Positions 28,185 through 40,465 are shown, counted from the first letter of the stretch. The stretch is 64,000 nucleotides of DNA from Oleiharenicola lentus (GCF_004118375.1 NZ_SDHX01000001.1:3103693-3167692), one strand, 5' to 3'. Notes: generated from the letters alone by a model not told the origin. A program made the numbers and translations.

Positions 28185-28568
28185 ATGCCCAATCGTGCCA
28201 GAATCCTCGCCGTGGATGACGAACCCGAGCTCACCGACCTGATGCAATATCATCTGGTTCGGGCGGGCCATGAAGTTACCACCGCCGCGAACGGTTGGGA
28301 AGCGATCCATGCCGTGCGCGCGAACCGGCCGGATATCATCCTGCTCGACCTGATGCTCCCCGATCTCGACGGCTTCGGGGTGTGCGAGATCCTCCGCCGC
28401 GATCCGCAGACCGCCACCATACCGATTGTGATCGTGTCCGCCTGGTCTTCGCCCGACTCGCGCAACCTCGGTCTCGAGCTGGGCGCGCTGGATTATCTCA
28501 CGAAGCCGTTCAGCCCGCACGAACTGGTCGAGCGCGTCAACCGCCTCGTCCACGCCCGCGCAGGCTGA
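28185..28568 (+). CDS. Stand-alone response regulator (receiver only)
   Basis: 127 residues, a single receiver domain. Acidic pair D11-D12 (LAVDDEP), phospho-acceptor D55 in IILLDLMLPDLDG, Ser in VIVSAWS, and Lys in DYLTKPFSPHEL are all present, so it should be phosphorylatable. No output domain is attached. It is not paired with a kinase gene; one of the hybrid kinases may serve it. It is convergent with the TonB gene. Confidence 0.88.
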   Translation: MPNRARILAVDDEPELTDLMQYHLVRAGHEVTTAANGWEAIHAVRANRPDIILLDLMLPDLDGFGVCEILRRDPQTATIPIVIVSAWSSPDSRNLGLELGALDYLTKPFSPHELVERVNRLVHARAG

Positions 28569-28589
28569 TTTCCCCCCCCGTCGCCGGGT

Positions 28590-29261
28590 TCACTCGGCGG
28601 CGGTGAACTCCATCGGCACGGCCATCCGGAAACTCACCTTGCGACCGTGCTGGGTGCCGGGCTCGAAGCGCCAGCGCCAAACCGCGCGAACCGCCGGTTC
28701 CACGAACTCCCGGCGACTCCACTTCACGGCCTCTGCCTGGACAACTCGCCCGTCGGTGCCGACCACAAACTCCACCGTCACTGAACCGTTCACACCTTCG
28801 CGGCGCAACATCTCGGGGTAATTGGGCGAAGGTTGCGCCACGGCCCGCGGCATGCGGTCGAGCTTGTCCACCCCGGGGATCGAGGGGAACCCAACGGGGC
28901 CATCGCCAATCCGGTTTCCGTCCGGCAACCCGGTCACACCGCGAAGATCCTTCACCGGATCGATGCTCTGGTTGTAAGGAGTGACGGGGACCGTGAAAAC
29001 TTCGCCGGGATTGATGAGGGGCGCTGGGACGTCAGGCAGGCTGGGCAGGGAGCTGGCGGATGCGCTCGAGACGGGACTCTTTCCGTCGGTGTCATCCGGC
29101 GGCGTGGCGACCGGCTCCTCCTGAATGGGAGTAAAGGTGATGGGCACGAGTTTGGTCGGCGGCGTGATAACGACGACTTCCGGTTCGGCCGAGATGAGAA
29201 AAAGCGCGCCGTGCAAGGCCGCTGCGATGATGACTGGCAGTCCGAAGCTTTGGGTGTTCAT
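28590..29261 (-). CDS. TonB-family energy transducer
   Basis: 223 residues: an N-terminal membrane anchor (GLPVIIAAALHGALFLI), a Pro-rich periplasmic linker (about 35-120), and a TonB_C domain (YPEMLRREGVNGSVTVEF through VWRWRFEPGTQ). It would couple the ExbBD proton-motive force to TonB-dependent outer-membrane receptors; none of these is in the window. A clear Shine-Dalgarno (AAGGAGG) lies 8-9 bases before the ATG, one of few in the window. The genes on both sides are unrelated. Confidence 0.85.
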   Translation of the reverse strand: MNTQSFGLPVIIAAALHGALFLISAEPEVVVITPPTKLVPITFTPIQEEPVATPPDDTDGKSPVSSASASSLPSLPDVPAPLINPGEVFTVPVTPYNQSIDPVKDLRGVTGLPDGNRIGDGPVGFPSIPGVDKLDRMPRAVAQPSPNYPEMLRREGVNGSVTVEFVVGTDGRVVQAEAVKWSRREFVEPAVRAVWRWRFEPGTQHGRKVSFRMAVPMEFTAAE

Positions 29262-29357
29262 AGGGGTGTGCCTCCTTGCCTAACCACGGGCCGGCGCGAA
29301 TTTTCTTAGACCATTCCGGCGTTGCCTCATGAAATTCCCGGAGGAAGGCTCGCTCCG

Positions 29358-29792
29358 GTGAAAGCCACCGACCTTGCCTTCAGCCGCGCCCTCGGACTGC
29401 GCGACGCCCCGCCGGATGCGGAGCACCTGCTTGAACTGCCCTTCACCGACCTGCTCCATAACCACCTGGGCACGATGCATGCCGCCGCCCAGTTCTCGCT
29501 GGCTGAGGCCGCCAGCGCCGAGTGCCTGCAACGGCGCTACGGCGCGTCCGTCGGCGAGGTTTTTGCCGTGGTGCGGGGCGTCGAGGTCAAATACCGCAAG
29601 CCCGCCACCGGCGACCTGCTGGCCTTCGGCCGGCCCGATGAAGCCACCGCCGCCCACCTGTTGACCGAACTCGCCGACCGAGGCCGCACGAATGCCGTGA
29701 TCCTGATTGATCTCAAGGATCGCACCGGCACGCTGACCTTTCATGGCAAGTTCGAGTGGTTTATTTCCCGGGTGCCCCCACCCCTGCTTTGA
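29358..29792 (+). CDS. Hotdog-fold thioesterase-like protein
   Basis: About 144 residues with a hotdog pattern: NHLGTMHAAAQFSLAEAASA resembles the DUF4442/YiiD-C class, in which the helix after an HxG-type turn carries the active site. GTG at 29358 is preferred because GGAGGAAGG lies about 10 bases upstream; a TTG at 29322 is the alternative. The substrate is unknown. It is followed directly by the secreted hypothetical. Confidence 0.7.
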   Translation: MKATDLAFSRALGLRDAPPDAEHLLELPFTDLLHNHLGTMHAAAQFSLAEAASAECLQRRYGASVGEVFAVVRGVEVKYRKPATGDLLAFGRPDEATAAHLLTELADRGRTNAVILIDLKDRTGTLTFHGKFEWFISRVPPPLL

Positions 29793-29808
29793 CCCGTTGC
29801 GCCGGTTG

Positions 29809-30480
29809 ATGGCGGGGTTGGCGATGCTGCTTGGTTTCGTCGCTCTGCCGGGGCAACAACCCGCCTACCTGCGGACCGCGCTCGAGGGCTTTAACACCGG
29901 CGTGCCCGCCGGCTGGGCCTACACCCTGACCACCGTCCGCCACGGCCGCGCTCTCACCGAGCGCTTCGACCCCGCGCTTCCGCCGGCAGCGCAATGGACC
30001 TTGCTCGAAACCGAGGGCCGCCCGCCCACCCCTGACGAATTGGAAAAATACCGCCGCGCCCGGGCCGCCGCCCCCGGTGGCATGCAGGCGAATTTCGAGC
30101 GGGCCGACATCGAGCCCGGCAGCCTCACCTTGGTGCGTGAGGATGCCACTTACGCCGAATATTCCAGCGCGTTCCGGGAGACTTCGGTCGGTCCCGACAA
30201 GATGCTCGGCCACCTGAAACTGGTGCTCAAGGTGGACAAGACCATCCCCCACGTCAGCGCCTACGTGCTTGAACTCAAGGAGCCGTATTCCCCGGTCCTT
30301 GGCGTCAAAATGACCGAGCTCCGCGTCGAAGCCCGCTTTTCGCCCCCGGCAACCGGCCGTCCCAGTCTATTGACCGGACTCAGCTCACGGTTCACCGGCC
30401 GGATTTTTTTCATCCCCACCGGGGAGGAACTCGAGCTGACTTACCGTGAGCACACGCCGCCGACTGAGCTATCTCGTTGA
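29809..30480 (+). CDS. Secreted protein of unknown function
   Basis: About 223 residues, not recognised. The N-terminus MAGLAMLLGFVALPGQQP looks like a short signal peptide. An in-frame TTG at 29797 would add MRRL and give a better positive n-region, so the start is unsettled; a still earlier ATG at 29743 lies inside the previous gene. The mature part is mostly beta-rich (for example FTGRIFFIPTGEELELTY). There are no cysteines and no catalytic motif that I can name. Confidence 0.5.
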   Translation: MAGLAMLLGFVALPGQQPAYLRTALEGFNTGVPAGWAYTLTTVRHGRALTERFDPALPPAAQWTLLETEGRPPTPDELEKYRRARAAAPGGMQANFERADIEPGSLTLVREDATYAEYSSAFRETSVGPDKMLGHLKLVLKVDKTIPHVSAYVLELKEPYSPVLGVKMTELRVEARFSPPATGRPSLLTGLSSRFTGRIFFIPTGEELELTYREHTPPTELSR

Positions 30481-30526
30481 CTTTACGGGATAATGCACAG
30501 CCTTAGCAACGTTGCCTCTCCCTCAC

Positions 30527-32863
<2,337 letters not shown>

Positions 32864-32896
32864 TCCCCAACGTCCACCTATTAACCCGCTCCTCCC

Positions 32897-33277
32897 ATGC
32901 CCAAGATTCTTCTGGTTGAAGACAACGAAATGAACCGCGACATGCTTTCCCGCCGCCTGGAGAAACGCGGCTACACCCTCGCGATCGCGGTCGATGGCGG
33001 CGCTGGCGTGGCCATGGCCAAAAGCGAGTCGCCCGACCTCATCCTCATGGACATGTCCCTCCCCGTGCTCGACGGCTGGGATGCGACCCGCCAGGTGAAG
33101 GCCGACCCTGCCACCAAGGGCATACCCATCATCGCTCTCACCGCCCATGCCATGGAAAGCGACCGGCAAAAGGCGCTTGAGGCCGGCTGCGACGACTTCG
33201 ACACCAAGCCCGTGGAGCTCAACCGCCTCCTGCTCAAGATCGAGGAACTCCTGAAGAAGTTCCCGCCCAAGGCATGA
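32897..33277 (+). CDS. Single-domain response regulator (DivK/CheY-like)
   Basis: 126 residues, receiver only. It has LLVEDNEMNRDML with the acidic pair, phospho-acceptor D52 in LILMDMSLPVLDG, Thr in ALTAHAM and Lys in DTKPVELNRL. The sequence type is that of receivers normally found at the ends of hybrid kinases or as phosphorelay shuttles (DivK). It lies between a hybrid kinase and the cyclase fusion, and its stop overlaps the cyclase start (ATGA at 33274), so it probably carries phosphate between them. Confidence 0.9.
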   Translation: MPKILLVEDNEMNRDMLSRRLEKRGYTLAIAVDGGAGVAMAKSESPDLILMDMSLPVLDGWDATRQVKADPATKGIPIIALTAHAMESDRQKALEAGCDDFDTKPVELNRLLLKIEELLKKFPPKA

Positions 33278-34920
33278 GTGGTTCCGGGCCCAGTCCGGCG
33301 GAAGGCTCCGGCCATCCGTTCACCCTTACGCCGCTGCTGAAGGCGTTGAAGACCCGCGACCACGAGGGTCTTTCCAAGCTGCGCCATGCCCTGCGCACGC
33401 CGTTGAACCAGATCATCGGCTACAGCGAGCTCCTGATGGAATCCATCGAGGAAACCGGCCGCGGGGAAATCCTGCCCAGCCTGCAGCGCATCCACACCGG
33501 TGGCGGTGAGCTGCTCGCGCTGATCAACGACGCCCTGGCCGCCTGGAAAATCGAGGCCGGCAAGGTAAACTTCACCGCCCTTCAGGATAATCTCCAGGCG
33601 CCGCTCAGCGGCGTCATCACGGTGACCGGCCAGTGCATCGAGCAGGCCCGGACCCTCGGCCAGACCGACGCCATCCGCGATCTGGAGAAAATTCTGCGCG
33701 CCGCGGAAAATCTCCTCACCCTGGCCAACAACACCGACCCGTCGGCCCTTGCCGGCTACGGGCAGAGCAACTCACCCGTCGACGAAACGCAGGAGCCCGC
33801 CACCGCCCTCAGCCCCACGCTCCTGCAGCCGGCCACCCAACAGGACTTCGGCATCTCCAACCAGCCGATGCCCAGCGCCCGCCTGCTGGCGGTGGATGAC
33901 GACGACCTCAATCGTGACATGCTGGTGCGCCGGCTCAAAAAGCTGGGCTACGACGTGACCGAAGCCGCGACCGGCCGCGAAGCCCTCAGCCGGCTCAAGG
34001 AAAGCAGCTTCGACCTCATCCTCCTCGACATCCTCATGCCCGATCTGGACGGCTTCCAGACGCTCGAGTTCATGAAGGCAGATCCCCGGCTCAAACACCT
34101 GCCGGTGATCATGCTCACCGCCCTTGACGATGTGGACAGCACCGTGCGCTGCATCGAGGCCGGAGCCGAGGACTACGTCCCGAAGCCCTTCAACCCCGTC
34201 ATCCTCCGGGCCCGTATCACCGCCTCGCTGGAAAAAAAGCGCCTGCGCGACCAGGAACAGGCCTTCCTTACCCAGCTGCAGGTTGAGCGTGCGAAGTCCG
34301 AGCGCCTGCTGCTCAACGTCCTGCCCAAGGCCATTGCCGAGCGCCTCAAGGCCGGTCAGCGCACCATTGTGGACAGCTTCATCGAGTCCACGGTGCTTTT
34401 TGCCGACATCGTCGGCTTCACCCGCATTTCCTCCAAGCAGTCGCCGCAGCGCACCGTGCAGCTGCTCAACGAATTTTTCTCCAGCTTTGACCGCATCGCG
34501 GAGCAGATGGATCTGGAGAAGATCAAGACCATCGGCGACGCCTACATGCTCGTCAGCGGCGTCCCGATCATCCGTCCGGATCACGCCGAGGCCTGCGCGG
34601 CCGCCGCGATGGAAATGCTCGAGGCGGTGCGTCAGTTCAACCGCCGCCATCAGGTGGACTGGAGCATCCGCATCGGCATGAACAGCGGTCCCGTGGTGGC
34701 CGGCATCATCGGCACGCGCAAGTTTGCCTACGACCTTTGGGGCGACACCGTGAACATCGCCAGCCGCATGGAATCCCACGGCCAACCCGGCCACATCCAG
34801 GTATCCGAGGCGACCAAGCACCTGCTGGAGGGCAAATACGTTTTCGAACCGGTCGGCGTGATTCCGATCAAGAACTCGCAGCCGATGCCCACCTACCTGT
34901 TGGTGCGCAAAATCGGGTGA
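33274..34920 (+). CDS. DHp-receiver-adenylate cyclase fusion protein
   Basis: 548 residues in three parts. Residues 30-115 form a HisKA/DHp-like helical hairpin with LRHALRTPLNQIIGYSELL (His38) but no HATPase domain follows. Residues 199-320 are a receiver with D252 in LILLDILMPDLDG and Lys in YVPKPF. A coiled linker (EKKRLRDQEQAFLTQLQVER) leads to a class III cyclase catalytic domain (about 370-545): metal ligands D378 (FADIVGF) and D422 (IKTIGDAYM), adenine-selecting K418 and D487 (YDLWGD), and transition-state N494/R498. These choices predict cAMP rather than cGMP. The start overlaps the receiver gene upstream. Phosphorelay control of cAMP synthesis is inference from the fusion and operon. 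Confidence 0.88.
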   Translation: MSGSGPSPAEGSGHPFTLTPLLKALKTRDHEGLSKLRHALRTPLNQIIGYSELLMESIEETGRGEILPSLQRIHTGGGELLALINDALAAWKIEAGKVNFTALQDNLQAPLSGVITVTGQCIEQARTLGQTDAIRDLEKILRAAENLLTLANNTDPSALAGYGQSNSPVDETQEPATALSPTLLQPATQQDFGISNQPMPSARLLAVDDDDLNRDMLVRRLKKLGYDVTEAATGREALSRLKESSFDLILLDILMPDLDGFQTLEFMKADPRLKHLPVIMLTALDDVDSTVRCIEAGAEDYVPKPFNPVILRARITASLEKKRLRDQEQAFLTQLQVERAKSERLLLNVLPKAIAERLKAGQRTIVDSFIESTVLFADIVGFTRISSKQSPQRTVQLLNEFFSSFDRIAEQMDLEKIKTIGDAYMLVSGVPIIRPDHAEACAAAAMEMLEAVRQFNRRHQVDWSIRIGMNSGPVVAGIIGTRKFAYDLWGDTVNIASRMESHGQPGHIQVSEATKHLLEGKYVFEPVGVIPIKNSQPMPTYLLVRKIG

Positions 34921-35031
34921 GCGGCGGCGCGGCCCCGAAGTTCTCCGCATCTCGCCCCGCGCAAGCGCCAAAATTGCAGCGGCAGAAACCCACCGACCGC
35001 CGCTGGAGCGAAGTGTTATACCGACGGGCGC

Positions 35032-37785
35032 TTAACCGGTGTTCTTGAGGCCACCGGCGATGCCGTTGACCGTCAGCTCCAGCACCGCACGGATACCCTC
35101 GCGGTCGGGCTTGCTCACCCGCCGCACGCGGCGACGCTTGATCATCTCCACCTGCAGGTAGTTCAACGGGTCCACGTAGGGGTTGCGCAGCTTGATGGAC
35201 TTCGCGAGCACCGGCTCGTTCTCCAGCAGCTGCGCCTGGCCCGTCACCGCGAGCATCGTCTTTTCCGTGAGATGGAATTCGTGCGACAACCGGCTCCAGA
35301 CGCGCTCGCGCAGCGCTTCGTCCTCCACCAGCCCCGCATAAACGCGCGCGATCGACATGTCGGCCTTGCACAGCGTGAGCTGGGCGTTGTCGATCATCGT
35401 CTGGAAAAACGGCCAGCGCTGATACATTTCATGCAGGAGCTTCGCGCCGCCCTTGCGGGCCAGCACCGCGTGCAGGCCGCTGCCCAGGCCATACCAGCCC
35501 GGAAAATTGAAGCGGCTCTGCATCCAGGAGAAGACCCACGGAATGGCGCGCAGGTCGGCCACGCTCACGCTGCCGGTGCGGCGGTAGGTCGGGCGGGAGC
35601 CGAAGTTGAGCTCGCTAATTTCGTCAATGGGGGAGGCCTGCCGCCAGAACGTGAGGAACTCCGGGTCCTCGTGCACGCAGGCCTTGTAGGCCGCGAGCGC
35701 GGCGGCACTCATCTGCTCCATCGCCTTCAGCCAGCGCATGGGCACGCGCTGGGAGCCGCGCTGCGCCTCGTTGGAGCCGAGCAGAACGCCATAGGCCATC
35801 TGCTCCAGCACGCGGTGGGCGAGGTCGGGATCGTGATAACGGGTGGAAAGCACCTCGCCCTGTTCGGTCACGCGGATGCCACCATCCTTGAGCCCGACGG
35901 GTTGGGCGAGGATGGCCTTCGCCGCGGGACCGCCACCCCGCGCGATGCTGCCGCCGCGGCCGTGAAACAGCGTGACCCGCATCTTGTGCTGCCGGCATAC
36001 CCGCATGATCGCATCCTGGGCCTGGAACAACGCCCAGTTGGCCGTGAGGTAGCCGCAGTCCTTGTTGCTGTCGGAATAGCCCAGCATGACATGCTGGTGC
36101 CGTCGGTTCCGGGCCAGCTCCCCGGCGTAGGCCGGGTGGGAAAACAGCGCGCTCAGGATCGACGGCGCGTTGGTCAGGTCGTCGAGGGTCTCAAAGAGCG
36201 GCGCGATGGGCAGGTGCACCCCCGCCAGCTTTTGCAGCAGCATCACCTCCATCAGGTCCGAGACCCCGTTGGTCATGCTGATGATGTAGATGCCCAGGGC
36301 ATCCACCCCGTATTGTTGCTGGGCGCGGAGCGCGAGCCGCAGCGGTTCGATCACGGTGCGGGTCGCCGGCGACAGGGCGGCCACCCGGCCCGCGGGCAAA
36401 ATCTCGGCCGTGCGAAGCGCGACGGCCAGCAAACCCTGTTTCTCCTCCTCAGACAGCTGCTCGTAGTCGGGGCGCTCCAGCAGTTCCGCCACCGCGCGGG
36501 CATGCGGTCCGGAGTGCTGGCGCAAGTCGAGCCGCGCAGTGCTGAGGCCAAACACATCCACGCACGCAATCGCATCGCGCAACTCGCCGTTGGCCAGCGG
36601 CGCGCCCCGGTCGTGCAGAAGGTCGGCCTCGATCTGCGCCAGCACCGCCCGCACGGTCGCGGTGGTCTCGCGCAACGGGTCGCCTTCGGAAAGCTCCAGC
36701 AGGTCGGCGTCGGCCTGGGCCAACAGGCGTTCGCGCAGGCTGCTCAGGATGATGCGATAGGGCTCGCGTGGATACCGCTGACCCACCGTGGCCATGAGGC
36801 TGGAGGAGGCCCGGCATTGCTCGGCCAGCCGCCGGATGGCCGGCGAAAATCGGGCGCGCCGGTCGGAAACGGTCAGCGAACCCGCCAGCCGGTACAGCAG
36901 GTCGGCCAGCTTCTTCACCGCCATGCGCCGGTTCATCCGGAGCACCTGCGCCGTGACCTCGGCCGTCACCCCGGGATTGCCGTCGCGGTCACCGCCGATC
37001 CATGAGCCGAACGAAAGCCACCGGTTGGGCGCACGCACTCCCGGGTAGTGCCGGTTCAGCGCTTCCTGGAGGTCGGCCTGCAAACGGGGCAGCAGCTGGT
37101 AGAGCGTGCGGTCGAAATACCACAAGCCGGTCCGGGCCTCGTCGGCCACCTCGGGCCGTTCGGTGCGGCTGCGGTCGGTCAGCCAAAGCGACACGATCTC
37201 GCGGCGCACATCATCGGGCGCATGCTGGATCTCCTCCAACGTGTGCGCCCGCAGGATCCCGGCGAGGGTGGAAAGTTTTTCGAGCATCGTCCGCCGCTTG
37301 GATTCGGTCGGATGCGCGGTGAACACCAGCTCGATTCCCAGCTGACGCACGAGCTTCTGCATCTTTTGGCCGGAAACGCCTGCCTGCTTGAGTTCGATGA
37401 TGGCGGACTCGATGGATTCGCGCATCGGGTCGCTCGCATGCCCGGCCGCCAGCGCGCTGCGATGCCGCTGGTTGCGCTCCCGCAACAGGCGGATGCGGAA
37501 ATTTTCCTCCGCCAGGTTCACCAGCTCGAAGTAGAGGGTGAAGGCCATGGCCTGGTTGAAGGCCTCTGCCGGTGTCAGCCGGCCCACGGCCTGCGCCAGC
37601 TCGCGCGCGGCGGCCGCATCCCCGGCCCGGCTGCTCTTGGCAAGCGTGCGGAGCGATTCAACCAGCTCGAGGGTCCTCGGCCCCTCCAGCATGGCAATGG
37701 TTTGGCCCAGCGTCGCGCCGAGACTGCGAATCTCGGCCCGAAGCTTGGCGTGCTGATCCAGGGCGTGGTGCGTGGTGACCGCCAT
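35032..37785 (-). CDS. ppc: Phosphoenolpyruvate carboxylase
   Basis: 917 residues, normal length for bacterial PEPC, which carboxylates PEP to oxaloacetate to refill the TCA cycle. Signatures: VFTAHPTESKRRT with catalytic His158, GYSDSNKDCGYLTANWALFQ, the Gly-rich FHGRGGSIARGGGP loop, and the C-terminal VNGIAGGLKNTG typical of the family. It is convergent with the cyclase gene. The short 111-base gap after the cyclase holds no feature I recognise. Confidence 0.97.
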   Translation of the reverse strand: MAVTTHHALDQHAKLRAEIRSLGATLGQTIAMLEGPRTLELVESLRTLAKSSRAGDAAAARELAQAVGRLTPAEAFNQAMAFTLYFELVNLAEENFRIRLLRERNQRHRSALAAGHASDPMRESIESAIIELKQAGVSGQKMQKLVRQLGIELVFTAHPTESKRRTMLEKLSTLAGILRAHTLEEIQHAPDDVRREIVSLWLTDRSRTERPEVADEARTGLWYFDRTLYQLLPRLQADLQEALNRHYPGVRAPNRWLSFGSWIGGDRDGNPGVTAEVTAQVLRMNRRMAVKKLADLLYRLAGSLTVSDRRARFSPAIRRLAEQCRASSSLMATVGQRYPREPYRIILSSLRERLLAQADADLLELSEGDPLRETTATVRAVLAQIEADLLHDRGAPLANGELRDAIACVDVFGLSTARLDLRQHSGPHARAVAELLERPDYEQLSEEEKQGLLAVALRTAEILPAGRVAALSPATRTVIEPLRLALRAQQQYGVDALGIYIISMTNGVSDLMEVMLLQKLAGVHLPIAPLFETLDDLTNAPSILSALFSHPAYAGELARNRRHQHVMLGYSDSNKDCGYLTANWALFQAQDAIMRVCRQHKMRVTLFHGRGGSIARGGGPAAKAILAQPVGLKDGGIRVTEQGEVLSTRYHDPDLAHRVLEQMAYGVLLGSNEAQRGSQRVPMRWLKAMEQMSAAALAAYKACVHEDPEFLTFWRQASPIDEISELNFGSRPTYRRTGSVSVADLRAIPWVFSWMQSRFNFPGWYGLGSGLHAVLARKGGAKLLHEMYQRWPFFQTMIDNAQLTLCKADMSIARVYAGLVEDEALRERVWSRLSHEFHLTEKTMLAVTGQAQLLENEPVLAKSIKLRNPYVDPLNYLQVEMIKRRRVRRVSKPDREGIRAVLELTVNGIAGGLKNTG

Positions 37786-37864
37786 CGGAAGGGTGAAATA
37801 CGCAGTTCCTGTGCCGGGGCGGAAGCGAAATTTTCACCCCCGCGATGTCATAACCCTCCGCCGT

Positions 37865-40465
37865 TCACCGCCACTCGTGACGGGGGTAACGGCGGCTGAG
37901 CTCGGGCTTGATCTTGGGATACTGTTCCTTCCAAAAATTGCTCAGGTCGTCGGTTACCTGGATCGGGCGTTGGTTGGGCGCGAGGACCTCGATCTTCACC
38001 GTCACCCGCCCATGGCCAAGGGTGAACTTCGAGCTGACGCCGTAAAGCTCCTGAATCCGCGCGCTCAACACTGGCGGCCCTTCCTTGTGGTAGGTGAGGC
38101 GCGCCTTGCGGCCGTTCGCCATCACCAGCCGCTCGGGCAGGTAATCGTCGAGCACGGCCAGTTGTTCGGCCAGCAGCCAGTCGCGCAGGACCGGCATCAC
38201 GGGTTTGTCCTTCAGCTCACGGGCTCCGTGGCTGCCGTAGCAAATTTGCTCGATCAGCGTGGCGCGGTCGGCGTCGGTGATCGGGTTGACCTCCAGCTCC
38301 GGCCACCACTTGGCCAGGCAGTTCACCCGCACGATCCACTGCTCGACGGCTTCGTTCCATTCGGTGAGCACGATGTTTCCGGCCATGACCTCGCGGGCCA
38401 GAATCGCCGCGGCCTCGCCGTCCGGCGGCTCCTCGGCCGTCTGTTTGGATTCGAGCACGAGGTCGCGGAACTTCCGCTCCTTGCGCGCCAGCACGCGGCG
38501 CATCGTCGGGTCGTAGGTCACGCCGCCGGCATCGCTGAAATCCTCGGGGAAAAGCTCCTTGAGCCACGCCTCCTCCACCGCGGTGCAAAGATTGAGCAGG
38601 GTGTTCACCTCGCCGCGGCTCTCGATCTCAGTGATTTCGGCCGCCACGAGGAGCGGGGCCTCCTGGATGCAGCTCTCGCGGGCGAGCACGCCCTTCCGCT
38701 TGTGGACGAGTTCGCAGCGCAGGGTGCCCTGGTCGAGGCGGCGTGCCAGGTGGTCGCTGAAGCCGAGCAGCACGCACTTCCGCACCGCCACGCCGTCGAT
38801 GCGCTTCTCGGCGACGTCCAGTTTCTCCGCCTGCGCAATCTCCAGGAACTGTTCGTAGAGCGGTCCGACCTGCCGCACGCCCTGGATGTGGATGCCCAGC
38901 CGGCGGCAGGCGTCGGCATTGTAGTTCGCCTTGTCCGCGTAGCGCCACGCCCGCATCAGCAGGAAGAAGTCGGACTCATGTTCCTCGCCAAAGAGGTCGT
39001 CGCGCGCCTCCTGCGTGCGCTTGTCCACGTTGCGCAGGAGAAAATTCCGCCCCTGCGTCAACGCCGCCATCAGCGCCACCGAGCGCACGCAGCCGTAGTC
39101 CTGCGCCGCGAGGAACATGCGGGCGTAACGCGGATGCATCGGGAAACGCAGCATCTTCCGGCCGACGGGAGTAATCTTCAGTAGCCGCGTTTGAGCCGTC
39201 CCGGCGAAAGCGTGGTCCACGTTGTCGCTGCGCTCCAACCCGGCTAGGTGCAGCGCGCCCAAGTCTTCGAGCAAAGTTTCGGCGCGCTCCAACGACTTCG
39301 GCTCGGGTTTCTCCAGCCAGGGAAAGTTGGCAATGTCGTCGATGCCCGCGGCCTTCAGCGTCAGCACCACCTCGGCGAGATCGAGTCGCTTCACCTCGGG
39401 CAGCTCCTGCAACGGACGCCGCGCATGCTCGTTCTCCGTCCACAACCGCACGCACACGCCCGGCGCCGTGCGCCCCGCGCGGCCGGCCCGCTGGTCGGAT
39501 GACGCCACGGAAATTTTCTCAATGAGCAGCGTGTTGATGCCCCGGTGCGGATCGTAGCGGGCGACCCGCGCGAGGCCGCAGTCCACGACCGCGGTCACGC
39601 CATCAATCGTGAGCGAGGTCTCGGCCACATTGGTCGAGACGATGATCTTCCGGGTGTCGTAGCGCGCCACGGCGCGGTCCTGCTGGTCCGGCGGCAGCTC
39701 GCCATGCAGCGGAAAGCACACGAACCCGCGCAGCGCATGCGAACCCTGCACATCCTGCACCGTGCGGCTGATTTCGTAGGCCCCGGGCATGAAGACAAGG
39801 AGGTCGCCCGTGGTGCGCGCGGCAACGCGTTCGCATTCGCGCGTGGCGACCGCCCACACAGGGTCGTGCTCGAAATCCACCGACTTGGACAGGTATTCCA
39901 CCTGCACCGGAAACGTCCGGCCCTGCGAGGTCAGCACCTCACACGGCGCGAGGTAACCCTTGAGCTGCACCGTATCAAGCGTGGCCGACATCACCACGAT
40001 CTTCAGGTCCGGTCGCTGCGCCTGCTGGATCTGCAGGGCTCGTGCCAACGAAATGTCGCCATAGAGATGCCGCTCGTGAAACTCGTCGAACACGATGGCG
40101 CTGATGCCGCGCAGCGTCGGATCAAACGACATCTGCCGGAGCAAAATGCCTTCGGTCACGAAGCGGATGCGCGTCTGCTCCGACACCCGCGAATCCAGCC
40201 GGATCTGGTAGCCGACCACGTCGCCCAGCCGCGTGCCCACCTCCTCGGCCACGCGCTTCGCCAGCATCCGGGCGGCGAGCCGGCGCGGCTGGAGCACCAC
40301 GACCTCGCCCTGGCCCAGCAGCCCGTGATGGAGCAGCATCTGCGGCACCTGCGTGGATTTGCCCGATCCGGTCGGCGCCTGCACGATGAGCCGACCCTGC
40401 GCCCGCACCGCCGCGACGATGCGGTCCTCGAGTTCATAGATGGGCAGGTCGCGCGGCTCAGGCAT
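37865..40465 (-). CDS. hrpB: DEAH-box helicase, HrpB-like
   Basis: 866 residues. The ATPase core has Walker A APTGSGKSTQVPQ, a DEFHER variant of the DEAH box, VVMSATLDT (motif III) and SSDQRAGRAGRTAPG (motif VI). The long C-terminal region fits the HrpB-type helicase C-terminal domains. HrpB proteins are RNA-dependent helicases with poorly defined roles. ATG at 40465 (MPEPRDLPIYELEDRI) is preferred over an in-frame start at 40510. It follows the flavoenzyme gene by 60 bases in the same direction. Confidence 0.85.
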   Translation of the reverse strand: MPEPRDLPIYELEDRIVAAVRAQGRLIVQAPTGSGKSTQVPQMLLHHGLLGQGEVVVLQPRRLAARMLAKRVAEEVGTRLGDVVGYQIRLDSRVSEQTRIRFVTEGILLRQMSFDPTLRGISAIVFDEFHERHLYGDISLARALQIQQAQRPDLKIVVMSATLDTVQLKGYLAPCEVLTSQGRTFPVQVEYLSKSVDFEHDPVWAVATRECERVAARTTGDLLVFMPGAYEISRTVQDVQGSHALRGFVCFPLHGELPPDQQDRAVARYDTRKIIVSTNVAETSLTIDGVTAVVDCGLARVARYDPHRGINTLLIEKISVASSDQRAGRAGRTAPGVCVRLWTENEHARRPLQELPEVKRLDLAEVVLTLKAAGIDDIANFPWLEKPEPKSLERAETLLEDLGALHLAGLERSDNVDHAFAGTAQTRLLKITPVGRKMLRFPMHPRYARMFLAAQDYGCVRSVALMAALTQGRNFLLRNVDKRTQEARDDLFGEEHESDFFLLMRAWRYADKANYNADACRRLGIHIQGVRQVGPLYEQFLEIAQAEKLDVAEKRIDGVAVRKCVLLGFSDHLARRLDQGTLRCELVHKRKGVLARESCIQEAPLLVAAEITEIESRGEVNTLLNLCTAVEEAWLKELFPEDFSDAGGVTYDPTMRRVLARKERKFRDLVLESKQTAEEPPDGEAAAILAREVMAGNIVLTEWNEAVEQWIVRVNCLAKWWPELEVNPITDADRATLIEQICYGSHGARELKDKPVMPVLRDWLLAEQLAVLDDYLPERLVMANGRKARLTYHKEGPPVLSARIQELYGVSSKFTLGHGRVTVKIEVLAPNQRPIQVTDDLSNFWKEQYPKIKPELSRRYPRHEWR

